The notes under the pieces were generated by a model. That model had not been told where the DNA came from. It ran no database searches and worked only from the letters and a program-made list of their open reading frames with translations. Below are positions 1 through 8,629 of a stretch of DNA of 34,795 nt, piece after piece. The DNA is from Spirochaetaceae bacterium (lineage in GTDB: Bacteria; Spirochaetota; Spirochaetia; Treponematales; Treponemataceae), in NCBI GenBank assembly GCA_017618015.1, contig JAFZVC010000064.1, positions 1 through 34,795 on the forward strand, given 5' to 3'. Positions within the stretch are counted from its first letter, which is position 1. Each line of letters begins with the position of its first letter. The position numbers and the translations under genes are program-made.

Positions 1-2
1 CA

Positions 3-506
3 TCAAGCGAAACAGGCACAGCCGAATCTACCGGCGAGCTTGCAGTTTCGGCACACCTTTCTTCGAGTATCCAGAAAGGAAAGATTTTCGTATGCGCGTC
101 GTCTTACATAACGACACCGCAACTTATAAACGATGCAACACAGCCTATATCGATTTTCGTGCGTAACGTGACCGACTACATGAACGGAGCGGAAGAACTT
201 TGTACAATGCGTACAAAAGGACTTTCCGAAAACTCGCTCACAACAGTGAAAGGTACGCTCGTAACGTTCATGCAGCTTTTCAACCAGTACGGTCTGGCGG
301 TTTTAGTCATAATCATCGCATTGATTATATGGCGCTTCCGCGTTGCAAGGCGACGCGCAATAAGGCTCACCTATAATGCCGATGACACGCGCGATGACGA
401 CAACATCCGTGTTGCCGAACAAACCGCGAAAAAACTCGCCGAGGAGGCGGAGAAAGCCGCCGCAAAAGCAAAAAAACTCGCGAACAAAAAAGGAGATGCA
501 GACTGA
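3..506 (+). CDS. GldG-like ABC transporter auxiliary subunit (3' part only)
   Basis: The reading frame is open from the left window edge, so the N-terminal part is missing. About 167 residues remain. They hold the end of an extracytoplasmic domain, a membrane span (GLAVLVIIIALIIW, near window position 290-335), a basic stop-transfer stretch (RFRVARRRA), and a long Ala/Lys/Glu-rich cytoplasmic tail likely to be a coiled coil. This arrangement, and the DUF4340 gene that follows, fit GldG/'ABC-type uncharacterized transport' proteins that pair with a GldA-like ATPase and a GldF-like permease. In other bacteria this module is linked to gliding or export; the cargo here is unknown. The stop codon overlaps the next ATG (TGATG), which indicates translational coupling. 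The family call rests on topology and neighbourhood more than on motifs. Confidence 0.7.
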   Translation, partial: SSETGTAESTGELAVSAHLSSSIQKGKIFVCASSYITTPQLINDATQPISIFVRNVTDYMNGAEELCTMRTKGLSENSLTTVKGTLVTFMQLFNQYGLAVLVIIIALIIWRFRVARRRAIRLTYNADDTRDDDNIRVAEQTAKKLAEEAEKAAAKAKKLANKKGDAD

Positions 507-1396
507 TGAACACACTTAAAGTTCGTAAGATAGTGCTTCTTGCACTTATACCCGTACTGCTCTGCATTTATATTCTGCAAGTAGTCAGCGGAAACCGCAA
601 TACAGTCAAATATCTTACAATGGAAGAAGAAGCCGACACAGTTCTTATAACGAAAGGTGACGGCACAGAGATTAAAGTTTTCAAAGAAGGCGATGCCTGG
701 TTCGCGGGCGATAAAAAATACCCGGTAGATGAAAGCACGGCAAAAACGCTTGTCTCTGAAATATCTTCAATAAAAATACTGGAGACAGTTTCCTCTTCAG
801 CAGCGGACAAAGCGCGGTACGGTCTTGACGATACCGCCGCCGTCACCGCCGCTCTTTACAAAGACGGAAAACTCCTTCGAACCGTGGGAGTCGGAAAAGC
901 TTCTCCGACCGCACAGCAGACGTACATCACCGTTGACGGAGGAAAGGACATCTACCTTTCTTCCGGTGCGATAACGAGCGACTTTGCGAAAAGCATGGAT
1001 GATATCCGGAGCAAAAAAGTCTATTCGCTCGACGTAGCGAAGGTGACGGCGGCGACAGCCACAACGCCGGCAGACGGATCATTCTCCGTTTTCAGAAACT
1101 CGGAAGACAACAGCTGGCTCGGCGGTGACAGTTCCAAAGTTTCCTCATGGATTTCGAACATCACAAGCCTGAACGTCCAGAGCTGGGCACCAGAAAACAC
1201 CGTGCTTCCATCAGAAGCCGCAGGCTCTGTAATGCTCACAGCAGAGGGTAAGTACATCGAAGTTACCGTATACGCTACTGATGACGAATCGAAGTATCTT
1301 TGCACATGCTCCGAAACGCCGTATCCGTTCTATCTTTCTTCATATTCTGCGGAGAAATACATTAAAACCGCCGCAGACTTTATGACAGAAGAGTAA
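506..1396 (+). CDS. DUF4340 domain-containing protein
   Basis: This 296-residue protein has one N-terminal membrane anchor (residues about 8-26, IVLLALIPVLLCIYILQVV) and an extracytoplasmic domain. The domain contains the features I associate with DUF4340: a short strand-rich unit with GDAWFAG and KYPVDESTAKTLVSEIS, then RYGLDD and a YITVDGGKDIYLSSG segment. It starts at the ATG that overlaps the previous stop codon, with AGGAG ten bases upstream. DUF4340 proteins are regularly encoded beside GldG-type ABC exporters and are thought to be part of that envelope complex. No catalytic motif is visible. A 10 bp inverted repeat lies just after the stop, so this is probably the last gene of its operon. 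Confidence 0.8.
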   Translation: MNTLKVRKIVLLALIPVLLCIYILQVVSGNRNTVKYLTMEEEADTVLITKGDGTEIKVFKEGDAWFAGDKKYPVDESTAKTLVSEISSIKILETVSSSAADKARYGLDDTAAVTAALYKDGKLLRTVGVGKASPTAQQTYITVDGGKDIYLSSGAITSDFAKSMDDIRSKKVYSLDVAKVTAATATTPADGSFSVFRNSEDNSWLGGDSSKVSSWISNITSLNVQSWAPENTVLPSEAAGSVMLTAEGKYIEVTVYATDDESKYLCTCSETPYPFYLSSYSAEKYIKTAADFMTEE

Positions 1397-1403
1397 CTGT
1401 ACA

Positions 1404-1443
1404 CACTCCGCCAAACAGCCACAATCGGCCGAATGGCGGAGTG
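1404..1443. terminator. Perfect 10 bp inverted repeat after the GldG/DUF4340 operon
   Basis: CACTCCGCCA at 1404-1413 is the exact reverse complement of TGGCGGAGTG at 1434-1443, with a 20-base loop. It begins seven bases after the DUF4340 stop codon. No T-run follows, so it may act as a transcript-end stabiliser or a factor-dependent terminator and not as a classical intrinsic terminator. A second weaker GC-rich inverted repeat follows at 1461-1507. Confidence 0.45.
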
Positions 1444-1541
1444 CTTGTGCGCCAGGGTATGGAGCCCCGGAGTTACCACTTGCAAATACACCGGTCAGGG
1501 CCCCTCCTAAAAAAGAATGGTTGAACGAAAGAATGTAAAAC

Positions 1542-1570
1542 TTGACAATTCAAATTTCGCACCATAAAAT
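1542..1570 (+). promoter_or_regulatory. Sigma-70-type promoter upstream of the lipoprotein gene
   Basis: TTGACA (1542-1547), a 17-base spacer and TAAAAT (1565-1570) form a near-consensus promoter about 100 bases before the lipoprotein ATG. The spacer and -10 box lie inside the left copy of the flanking repeat at 1547-1569. Confidence 0.6.
1547..1569 (+). repeat. Left copy of a 22-23 bp repeat flanking the lipoprotein gene
   Basis: AATTCAAATTTCGCACCATAAAA at 1547-1569 recurs at 2721-2742 with one substitution and one deleted base. The two copies are in the same orientation on either side of the AT-rich lipoprotein gene. Confidence 0.6.
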
Positions 1571-1670
1571 TGGACTTGAACAACGAAAAAAAATCATTAT
1601 CAGGACATTTCCTATGGAAATTAAAATAGCGATTGAAAAAAACTATTAAGTAAGACGGTACAAGGCGTAA

Positions 1671-2693
1671 ATGAAAAAGCTTCTTCTATTATGCTTCATT
1701 ATTCTTTTATGTTCATGCAAGACAAATAACAAAGACACAGAAGACCTTAGTTATAATTATCCTGTCATGATTGAACAGATAACTCAAAGACGGTTCGACA
1801 CTTCTAAAGCGCTAGAAGAAATGTCCCGCGAACGGAGTGAGAACAAAATCCCATTCACAATGAATTTTCAGGATTGTCTGGGTAAGCCAGTTATTGAATT
1901 CGACACCGAAAATCATATCTATATGCAGGTAGATACAGGTTATACAAAGAACTGGTATTATAATTCTTTCATCAATAAGATGAATATTACAGACGCTGAG
2001 TTTATAGAAAAAATCGTTGAAGAAATAAGAAATAATCTGCCGGAATTATCAGAAAGCCATTCTTCGGATGAAGAGCTTATCGCTTTCTTAAAAGAAGAGT
2101 GGGCTAAATACAATTTGAACGACTTGGTGGAATGCATAATTAACGGAATCGACTTTTTATATGACCCGAATCTTACTCCAAGTTTTGATGCCGTGCTTGG
2201 TGAAGAATTCTTAATGCGTTACGACAGGGTAACTTTTGATTTTGTAGAAAACTACATCATTCTTAACGATGAAAAACTAGATGGCACAGCCATACCTTTT
2301 ATTCAAACCCCGAATAAAGAGATCCTGATTAACTTCTTATATGATGGTAAGCAGGAACTAGCCATGATTGACACCGGAAATTATTGTTTTACGCCAAGAC
2401 ATAATATTGGAGACGGAAAGCAAAATTACGATATTAACGATTATTCATCATATCTGCTCGAATATAAAGGAGAAGTGCCTGTTACTCCCAGGGTAATGCA
2501 GACATATGACAATATCAGGATTGGAGACGTTGTTTACAATAATATAAAAGGCGCTTATTCAACGATTGCAGGCTCTGGTTTTGGTAAAGGTTCTAAAATG
2601 CATTTTATCAAACTGAATAACCTTGGAAACGTCTTTTTTTATGACCATATAATTCAGTTTGATTTTGTAGACAAGGTCTTTATTATAAAGTAG
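1671..2693 (+). CDS. Putative lipoprotein with two retropepsin-like DTG motifs
   Basis: The 340-residue product starts with a lipoprotein signal peptide: basic MKK, a hydrophobic core, and LCSC with Cys16 as the probable lipidation site. It should be anchored to a membrane on the extracytoplasmic side. Two DTG triads occur in matching settings, YMQVDTGYT at 85-92 and LAMIDTGNY at 230-238. Each is followed later by a retropepsin-like closing strand: FDAVLGEEFLMRYDRVTFDF at about 172-191, and GNVFFYDHIIQFDF at 319-332. This suggests two fused aspartyl-protease-like half-domains, which would make an intramolecular dimer. An acidic helical insert (about 105-165) separates the motifs of the first half. 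The gene is visibly more AT-rich and uses more A/T-ending codons than its neighbours, which suggests transfer. Proteolytic activity is inferred, not shown; no substrate is suggested. Confidence 0.6.
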   Translation: MKKLLLLCFIILLCSCKTNNKDTEDLSYNYPVMIEQITQRRFDTSKALEEMSRERSENKIPFTMNFQDCLGKPVIEFDTENHIYMQVDTGYTKNWYYNSFINKMNITDAEFIEKIVEEIRNNLPELSESHSSDEELIAFLKEEWAKYNLNDLVECIINGIDFLYDPNLTPSFDAVLGEEFLMRYDRVTFDFVENYIILNDEKLDGTAIPFIQTPNKEILINFLYDGKQELAMIDTGNYCFTPRHNIGDGKQNYDINDYSSYLLEYKGEVPVTPRVMQTYDNIRIGDVVYNNIKGAYSTIAGSGFGKGSKMHFIKLNNLGNVFFYDHIIQFDFVDKVFIIK

Positions 2694-2720
2694 ATTTCCA
2701 CTAATACATCAAAAATATCC

Positions 2721-2742
2721 AACTCAAATTTGCACCATAAAA
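2721..2742 (+). repeat. Right copy of the 22-23 bp repeat flanking the lipoprotein gene
   Basis: AACTCAAATTTGCACCATAAAA matches the 1547-1569 copy except for one substitution and one missing base. Unlike the left copy, it has no TTGACA in front of it and so does not look like an active promoter. Confidence 0.6.
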
Positions 2743-2819
2743 AAAATACGATTTTTATCTCCAATATATCTATAACCTTTTTATAAATGAAAATAATCCC
2801 GTGTATGTGAATTTTTTCT

Positions 2820-2848
2820 TTGAAAGCCTTCGATAAAACTGATAGAAT
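2820..2848 (+). promoter_or_regulatory. Promoter of the hybrid histidine kinase (leaderless arrangement)
   Basis: TTGAAA (2820-2825), a 17-base spacer and TAGAAT (2843-2848) end seven bases before the ATG at 2856. A transcript from this promoter would start at or within a base or two of the start codon. Confidence 0.6.
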
Positions 2849-2855
2849 AGAACTT

Positions 2856-4010
2856 ATGAACCAGCGTTATGACATTCTTTCAAGGATGAGCCACGAGATA
2901 AGAACTCCTCTGAACTCGATTATCGGTCTTAACCGCCTTATTATGGAAAATCCAGGCGATGAAGCGACAGTAAAAAAGACCGCCACGCAAATTGATATCG
3001 CGTCGTCTTTTATCCTGAACCTTGTAAACAATTTGATTGATGCGGGCGAAATTGACACTGACAAAATGTTCCTGAATCCGTCCGTATTTTCGCTACGGCA
3101 GCTGCTCGAAGGCCTTTGCATAACTTACAAAACAGCGGCCGGCAATGACGGAATCTCTTTCCAGGCAACAATTCCCGAGCCTTTCCCAGAGTATGTGAAT
3201 ATTGATAAATTCCGCCTTTCACAAGTGCTGAACAATCTTCTTTCTAATGCGATCCGCTTTAACAAAAAAGGTGGCCGCATCGATTTTATCGCCGAGGACA
3301 CAGGCATAAATCCCGATGGAACGCACAAACTGCGCTTCACTGTATCGGACTCTGGAATCGGAATACCGGAAGAAAAGCTTTCGAGCATTTTCAAGCTTTT
3401 TTCTAGTGTTGGCGAAACCGATGAAAACGCCGTATACGGAGCCGGAATGGGTCTTTTCGTTTCTGAAAAGATAGTACGCCTTATGGGAAGCACCTTGAAC
3501 GTAAGAAGCGTAGAGGGTGAAGGCAGCACATTCTGGTTCGAGATAAACGTTCCCGTACCGGAAGCAGAGGAAACGAAACCTCTTGGCGAAAGAAGCGAGC
3601 TCAAAGGCACTACGATTCTGATTGCCGACGACAACAACATAAACTGCAGCATAGTTAAGCATCTTCTTGAAAGCTTCGGCTGCACGGTTGAGGTAACGAC
3701 GAACGGAGAGGATGCCGTCGCGCTGTTCTCCGCATCGGAACCGCACCACTTTGACGCGATTCTTCTTGATATCCGAATGCCCGGTATAGACGGACTTGAA
3801 ACATGCCGCCGTATCCGCGCGCTCGGAGGCGAAGGTGCGTTCTGCATTGACGCAATCGAAATACCGATTATAGCGATGACAGCGAACGTAATGGACTCTG
3901 ACAGGCAGAAGTCGTTCGATGCCGGAATGAACGGACACCTGAACAAGCCGATTGATCCAGACGAGCTGTACACAATACTTGCGTCGAGCATACGGACAAA
4001 TACGTTCTAA
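2856..4010 (+). CDS. Soluble hybrid histidine kinase / response regulator
   Basis: The 384-residue protein begins almost directly at the dimerisation/phosphoacceptor helix: the H box MSHEIRTPLNS has its His at residue 13. It continues with an HATPase domain: N box NLLSNAIRFN, G1 DSGIGIPEE, F box, and G2 GAGMGLFVSEK. It ends with a receiver domain: acidic pair ADDNN, phosphoacceptor Asp in LLDIRMPG, and conserved Lys in NKPID. There is no sensor, PAS, HAMP or membrane segment, so the input must come from a partner protein or another domain in trans. A longer reading from TTG at 2820 is unlikely because that codon lies in the -35 box and has no Shine-Dalgarno site; the ATG at 2856 fits a leaderless mRNA. 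All catalytic motifs appear intact. The partner is unknown. Confidence 0.88.
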   Translation: MNQRYDILSRMSHEIRTPLNSIIGLNRLIMENPGDEATVKKTATQIDIASSFILNLVNNLIDAGEIDTDKMFLNPSVFSLRQLLEGLCITYKTAAGNDGISFQATIPEPFPEYVNIDKFRLSQVLNNLLSNAIRFNKKGGRIDFIAEDTGINPDGTHKLRFTVSDSGIGIPEEKLSSIFKLFSSVGETDENAVYGAGMGLFVSEKIVRLMGSTLNVRSVEGEGSTFWFEINVPVPEAEETKPLGERSELKGTTILIADDNNINCSIVKHLLESFGCTVEVTTNGEDAVALFSASEPHHFDAILLDIRMPGIDGLETCRRIRALGGEGAFCIDAIEIPIIAMTANVMDSDRQKSFDAGMNGHLNKPIDPDELYTILASSIRTNTF

Positions 4011-4037
4011 ACAACTGATGCATTTGTCATTTGGAAA

Positions 4038-4076
4038 GCGCGCATTATCCGAATCTGCGGATAGGCGCGTTTTTTT
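4038..4076 (+). terminator. Intrinsic terminator after the hybrid kinase
   Basis: TATCCG pairs with CGGATA, the stem is extended by GCGC-type flanks, and a run of seven T follows. It lies about 30 bases after the kinase stop codon. Confidence 0.75.
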
Positions 4077-4147
4077 GTGTGTTTTGTGCCAGTGTGCACC
4101 TTAGTTGCGGACGGTTTCAAGGTCACGAGTTAGCCCAAAAGTTATCC

Positions 4148-4176
4148 TTGAATAACTATTTCAAATGCTCTATATT
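4148..4176 (+). promoter_or_regulatory. Promoter of the FeoAB fusion gene
   Basis: TTGAAT (4148-4153), a 17-base spacer and TATATT (4171-4176) precede an AAGGA ribosome binding site and the ATG at 4200. I could not identify a Fur or DtxR-type operator with confidence. Confidence 0.55.
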
Positions 4177-4199
4177 GTCCATAACAAGGACAAAACAAA

Positions 4200-6593
4200 A
4201 TGACAATAAAGGATCTTAAAACAAACGAATCAGCCATCGTAAAAACAGTAGGCGGAAGTGGCGCACTACGCCAGCATTTCCTTGACATGGGCGTTATTCC
4301 AGGAACGCGCGTCACCCTTATAAAGTACGCGCCGATGGGAGATCCGCTCGAAATCCGCCTTCACAGCTATGAACTTACGCTAAGAGTCGCAGACGCAGCA
4401 CAAATAGAAGTTGAGCCTGTAAAAGAAGAAACAGCATCTAACACAGGAACAGATACAAAAGACAGCCGTGATGAAAAAACATCGGCGCAAAAACCGAAAT
4501 CTCTTAATTACCATAAAGAACACCCTGGTCTTGGTGAGGGTGGAAAATACCACGAAAAAGAAACAGAAAACCCGCTTCCAAAAGACAAAACACTTACGTT
4601 CGCCCTTGCTGGAAACCAAAACTGCGGAAAGACGACGCTTTTCAATCAGCTTACGGGAGCAAACCAGCATGTTGGCAACTTCCCCGGTGTTACGGTTGAC
4701 CAAAAAAGCGGCGCGATAAAAGGCAGACCGAACACTCTTGTAACGGATCTTCCCGGTATTTATTCGCTTTCGCCCTACTCTTCGGAAGAAATTGTCTCGC
4801 GCTCGTTCATTCTGGAACAAAAGCCTGATTGTATTATAAACATCGTAGACGCGACGAACATCGAGCGCAATCTGTACCTTACGATGCAGCTTATGACTTT
4901 GGAAACTCCTGTAGTTCTTGCGCTCAACATGATGGACGAGATGCACGGCAACGGCGGCTCCGTCGACATTAACGTAATGGAAGACTTTTTGGGTATACCG
5001 GTCGTCCCGATTTCTGCGGCAAAAAACGAAGGTATCCACGAGCTTATCAACCATGCCGTCCACATAGCGCAGTATCAGGAGAAGCCCGCCAACAACGATT
5101 TCTGTTTGGAAAACGAGAACGGAGGAGCTCTTCACCGCTGCATTCACGCAATAATGAATCTTATAGACGACCACGCTAAAGCCGCCGCCATTCCAGTCCG
5201 CTTTGCGGCGACAAAACTTGTAGAAGGCGATGTGGACATAATGAAAGCCCTTAAGCTTTCAACGAACGAGCAGGAAATGCTTGAGCATATTATTTGCCAG
5301 CTTGAAGAAGAGCGCGGACTGGACAGGGCGGCGGCAATAGCCGACATGCGCTTTTCGTTCATAAACAAGCTTGTGGCGGCGGCTGTCAAAAAGCCGCATG
5401 AAAGCCGCGAGCGTGAACGGAGCCGCCGGATAGACAAGTTTCTTACCGGAAAATATACCGCAATTCCCGCTTTTATCGGCGTAATGGCCCTTGTATTTTT
5501 CCTTACGTTCAACGTTATAGGTGCATGGCTCCAACAGCTTCTTGAAACTGGAATCGACGCGCTTACCGGCGTTGTAGACTCCGCCCTTGCCTCGTGGAAC
5601 GTGAACCCGGCGCTTCATTCGCTCGTGATAGATGGCGTTTTTGCCGGCGTTGGAAGCGTGCTGAGTTTTCTCCCGATAATCGTGACGCTTTTCTTTTTCC
5701 TGTCGCTTTTGGAAGACACCGGCTACATGGCTCGCGTCGCGTTCGTTATGGATAAGCTGCTCAGAAAAATCGGTCTTTCCGGGCGTAGTATCGTACCAAT
5801 GCTTATCGGGTTTGGCTGCACAGTTCCGGGCGTAATGGCAAGCCGCACGCTGCCTTCCGAACGCGACCGCAAAATGACGATTCTGCTTACACCGTTTATG
5901 AGCTGCACGGCAAAGCTTCCTGTGTACGCATTCTTTTCCGCGGCGTTTTTCCCAAAATACAGCGGACTTGTTATGGTGGGTCTTTATTTCTTGGGCATTA
6001 TCATCGGTATATTGATTGCGCTGCTTTTGAAAAACACCGCGTTCAAAGGCGAGGCAGTTCCTTTCGTGATGGAGCTTCCAAATTACCGTATGCCGGGCTT
6101 TAAAAACGTCGTGCAGCTTTTGTGGGAAAAGGCGAAAGACTTTTTGCAGCGCGCGTTCACAATCATCTTTCTGGCATCAATTATCATCTGGTTTTTGCAG
6201 ACGTTCAACACAAAGCTCAATATGGTCACGGATTCACATGACAGTCTTTTGGCACTTATTGCCGGCTTCATCGCACCGATATTCGCACCTTTGGGGTTCG
6301 GCGACTGGCGCATCAGCACGTCGCTATTCGTAGGCTTCATAGCAAAAGAAAGCGTCATTTCGACGCTTTCCGTTCTTGTTCCTACAGAGGCGGCGCTTTT
6401 CACAATACTCACCCCTACAGCGGCAGCATCGCTTCTTGTGTTCTGCTTGCTTTATTCGCCGTGTGTCGCCGCCGTAGCGTCAATAAAACGCGAACTGGGA
6501 GCCAAGTGGGCGCTATTTGTCGTGCTTGGACAATGCGCCGTCGCTTGGATTGCAGCACTCATCGTAAAACTGATTTTGCTGGTATTCGCCTAG
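4200..6593 (+). CDS. feoB: Ferrous iron transporter, FeoA-FeoB fusion
   Basis: The 797-residue protein imports Fe2+ across the inner membrane. Residues 1 to about 72 form a complete FeoA (SH3-like) domain, with the characteristic LRQHFLDMGVIPGTRVTLI. A polar Lys/Glu/Thr linker follows (about 75-130). Next is the FeoB G domain: G1 GNQNCGKTT (138-146), a switch I segment with GNFPGVTVDQ, G3 DLPGIYSL, and G4 in the form NMMDE. A helical insertion and the membrane core with FeoB gate repeats follow, including GCTVPGVMASR and YSPCVAAVASIKRELG. AAGGA lies 11 bases before the ATG and a promoter is present. FeoA and FeoB are usually separate genes; here they are joined, and no feoC is seen. It appears to be a single-gene operon. 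Confidence 0.95.
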   Translation: MTIKDLKTNESAIVKTVGGSGALRQHFLDMGVIPGTRVTLIKYAPMGDPLEIRLHSYELTLRVADAAQIEVEPVKEETASNTGTDTKDSRDEKTSAQKPKSLNYHKEHPGLGEGGKYHEKETENPLPKDKTLTFALAGNQNCGKTTLFNQLTGANQHVGNFPGVTVDQKSGAIKGRPNTLVTDLPGIYSLSPYSSEEIVSRSFILEQKPDCIINIVDATNIERNLYLTMQLMTLETPVVLALNMMDEMHGNGGSVDINVMEDFLGIPVVPISAAKNEGIHELINHAVHIAQYQEKPANNDFCLENENGGALHRCIHAIMNLIDDHAKAAAIPVRFAATKLVEGDVDIMKALKLSTNEQEMLEHIICQLEEERGLDRAAAIADMRFSFINKLVAAAVKKPHESRERERSRRIDKFLTGKYTAIPAFIGVMALVFFLTFNVIGAWLQQLLETGIDALTGVVDSALASWNVNPALHSLVIDGVFAGVGSVLSFLPIIVTLFFFLSLLEDTGYMARVAFVMDKLLRKIGLSGRSIVPMLIGFGCTVPGVMASRTLPSERDRKMTILLTPFMSCTAKLPVYAFFSAAFFPKYSGLVMVGLYFLGIIIGILIALLLKNTAFKGEAVPFVMELPNYRMPGFKNVVQLLWEKAKDFLQRAFTIIFLASIIIWFLQTFNTKLNMVTDSHDSLLALIAGFIAPIFAPLGFGDWRISTSLFVGFIAKESVISTLSVLVPTEAALFTILTPTAAASLLVFCLLYSPCVAAVASIKRELGAKWALFVVLGQCAVAWIAALIVKLILLVFA

Positions 6594-6641
6594 ACAGGTC
6601 TTCCGCGTTATAAAGTATTATCTTAAAAATAGCTCCCTGTC

Positions 6642-6670
6642 GCGTAGCGTGGTTCAAAACCGCACTACGC
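6642..6670. terminator. Hairpin between the convergent feoAB and chemotaxis-receptor genes
   Basis: GCGTAG...GGTT pairs with AACC...CTACGC with two internal mismatches and a short loop. It sits between two convergent stop codons, as a bidirectional terminator would, but no clear T-run is present. Confidence 0.4.
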
Positions 6671-6681
6671 AACAACAGCGG

Positions 6682-8550
6682 TTATATGACGAACTTATTA
6701 AGCTCTTCAGATATCGTCTGAACCGATTTTTGGTTTTGCTGAGCCTTTCCGTTGATAATCTCCACTGACTGTGAGAAATTCTTAAGAATATCCAGTGAGT
6801 CATTCATCGAGACATCAATCTTAGAAGAAAGCTCAACGACGTTATTAATGCCGTTCTTTATCTGTTCAGTATAAGTAGCCTGATTCTTGATAAGTGTATT
6901 TACGCTCTGAATTGTCTGCGAAATCCTGCTCGTCGTGGAAAGAACTTCACCAACTCCGCCGGACTGCGCATCCATCTTTATCGCGATATTGTCAACAACA
7001 TCAGTCTGCTTATCAATCTCCTGCTGAATCCGCAAGAACATCGCCTTCGTGTCCTGCATACTCGCCGTTCCGTTTTCGACAGACTGCGTAATCTCTGTAA
7101 TAAGGTCCTTAATGTTCTTAGCCTGTTTCTGGGTATTTTCCGCAAGCTTACGGATTTCATCAGCAACGACAGAGAAACCTTTTCCGGACTCTCCGGCATG
7201 AGCAGCCTCAATAGCAGCGTTCATAGCAAGAAGGTTTGTCTGCGAGGCAACCTGCTGAATTACCTGAATAACTTCTATCATCTTCTTTGACTTTGTGCTT
7301 ACGGAGTTGATTACGTCTTCCGTTTTTACTACTTCCGCTGCACCTTCCGCAGAAGATTCAGAAAGGTTCGATGAAAGCTCTTTCGCCTGTTTAATAAGCT
7401 CGTTTATCTGGCTCGTGTTGTCAGCCATCTGCGAAACAGCCTCTGCGTTCCGTTTTTCTGCGACAGCTTGATCCTGCATTGAAGAACTGAGCGTTGCCGC
7501 TTCCTCGTTCAGCCGAACGATATTTGCATTGGCGGATGCCAAAAGCTTGTCGCGTTCTTCGTTCCTGTCGCGAATCTCTTCGAAACTGGTAACTATCTGC
7601 CCCATGCCAGCCGATGTACTGTCTGTTTCCGTGAGCAGCTCATGCGCCGCCTCATCTTCAGAAACCGATTCTTTTTTCAGCGTGATAAGAGAACTGCGCA
7701 AAAAGTCCATCAGCTTGTTCATCGATGTTGCTATACGGCCAAAATCATCAAAGTTTCCGATATTCAACCGAGTCGTCAAGTCGCCTTTCTCGCGCAGAGA
7801 GTCAAGTTGCTCCACTGTAAGGGCAAAACGCGTCCGGAGCTTCCTCAGTACCAGTATGCACAGCGGCAAAGTGATAATAAGGCTGACGAACAGAGAGTAA
7901 AGCCCTTTGCGCATGAACAGCTCCAGGCTCCAGCCGTGACGAACCGCGCTGTAGCCCGAACAGAAAAGATGCCAGCCTACGACAAGCGCAACGTTGATTA
8001 TAATTCCGCTCAAAGACCGTGCGTATGAAGAATTCTTTATTCCGTCAGTGTTCTGTATTCTAAGCTTAGAAAGATAACTGTGCGCCATAATATTAAAGCA
8101 TGTCTTTGAATATGAAATTGCCAAGAACGCATAAAGTATAACGAGCACAAGGATTATAAGAATATCAACAAGGCTGTAGCGCAAATTTCCAGTAAGAGTC
8201 TTTATGATGATAGTCGAACCGTTTCCTATTGGATATCCAGCCAAAAGAGAAATGACGGTTATAAAATTGATTCTGCCCAAAGTTTTTTGAGCTTTCTTTT
8301 TCTCTTCTTCAGAAAGAGCTCTTTCCTGCGCTTTCCGTATAAGGTTTGAAAGAGGTTTTTGCAAGTTGAATACTATTATAGTAACAACAACGAAGATACC
8401 AGCAGCAGGGCCCAGTGTAGTCGCAAGGTTACCGCTCCAGTCCGCCCATGTAGATCCTTTAATCTGTGTTACTTGGAAAGAAGAAAGTAAAGGAACTCCA
8501 ATTACGGTCGAAAGACCAAAAAATAACAAATAAATACCGAATAAACCCAT
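6682..8550 (-). CDS. Methyl-accepting chemotaxis protein with multi-span membrane input domain
   Basis: The 622-residue receptor has about six predicted membrane spans in its first 250 residues, for example [19 protein letters not shown] near the N-terminus and [20 protein letters not shown]. Short loops join them, so there is no typical large periplasmic ligand domain. A HAMP-like linker follows, then a long coiled coil with the signalling hairpin tip [16 protein letters not shown] and [14 protein letters not shown], which contacts CheA and CheW. The sensed cue may be membrane-borne or energetic; this is inference. I chose the ATG at 8550. The longer reading from TTG at 8574 would begin inside the promoter spacer, because TATAAT ends seven bases before the ATG. 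It is transcribed towards feoAB. Confidence 0.9.
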   Translation of the reverse strand: MGLFGIYLLFFGLSTVIGVPLLSSFQVTQIKGSTWADWSGNLATTLGPAAGIFVVVTIIVFNLQKPLSNLIRKAQERALSEEEKKKAQKTLGRINFITVISLLAGYPIGNGSTIIIKTLTGNLRYSLVDILIILVLVILYAFLAISYSKTCFNIMAHSYLSKLRIQNTDGIKNSSYARSLSGIIINVALVVGWHLFCSGYSAVRHGWSLELFMRKGLYSLFVSLIITLPLCILVLRKLRTRFALTVEQLDSLREKGDLTTRLNIGNFDDFGRIATSMNKLMDFLRSSLITLKKESVSEDEAAHELLTETDSTSAGMGQIVTSFEEIRDRNEERDKLLASANANIVRLNEEAATLSSSMQDQAVAEKRNAEAVSQMADNTSQINELIKQAKELSSNLSESSAEGAAEVVKTEDVINSVSTKSKKMIEVIQVIQQVASQTNLLAMNAAIEAAHAGESGKGFSVVADEIRKLAENTQKQAKNIKDLITEITQSVENGTASMQDTKAMFLRIQQEIDKQTDVVDNIAIKMDAQSGGVGEVLSTTSRISQTIQSVNTLIKNQATYTEQIKNGINNVVELSSKIDVSMNDSLDILKNFSQSVEIINGKAQQNQKSVQTISEELNKFVI

Positions 8551-8557
8551 AGGAGAT

Positions 8558-8585
8558 ATTATAACCCTTAACAAGCTTTTTTCAA
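8558..8585 (-). promoter_or_regulatory. Promoter of the chemotaxis receptor (leaderless arrangement)
   Basis: On the minus strand TTGAAA (8580-8585), a 16-base spacer and a perfect TATAAT (8558-8563) end seven bases before the ATG at 8550. Confidence 0.65.
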
Positions 8586-8629
8586 AGAGTAAAGAATAAG
8601 TTTTTTTGATATTTTTGAGAAAATCAGCA

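Noticed and set aside
2820..2855. Kinase pseudogene truncated at its 5' end by the AT-rich island
   Set aside because: A promoter with correct spacing precedes an ATG and all kinase and receiver motifs are intact, so an expressed short kinase is the better explanation.
3125..3991. 288-residue minus-strand open frame opposite the hybrid kinase
   Set aside because: It is a shadow of the kinase codons; Ser/Pro/Ile-rich translation without motifs or a ribosome site.
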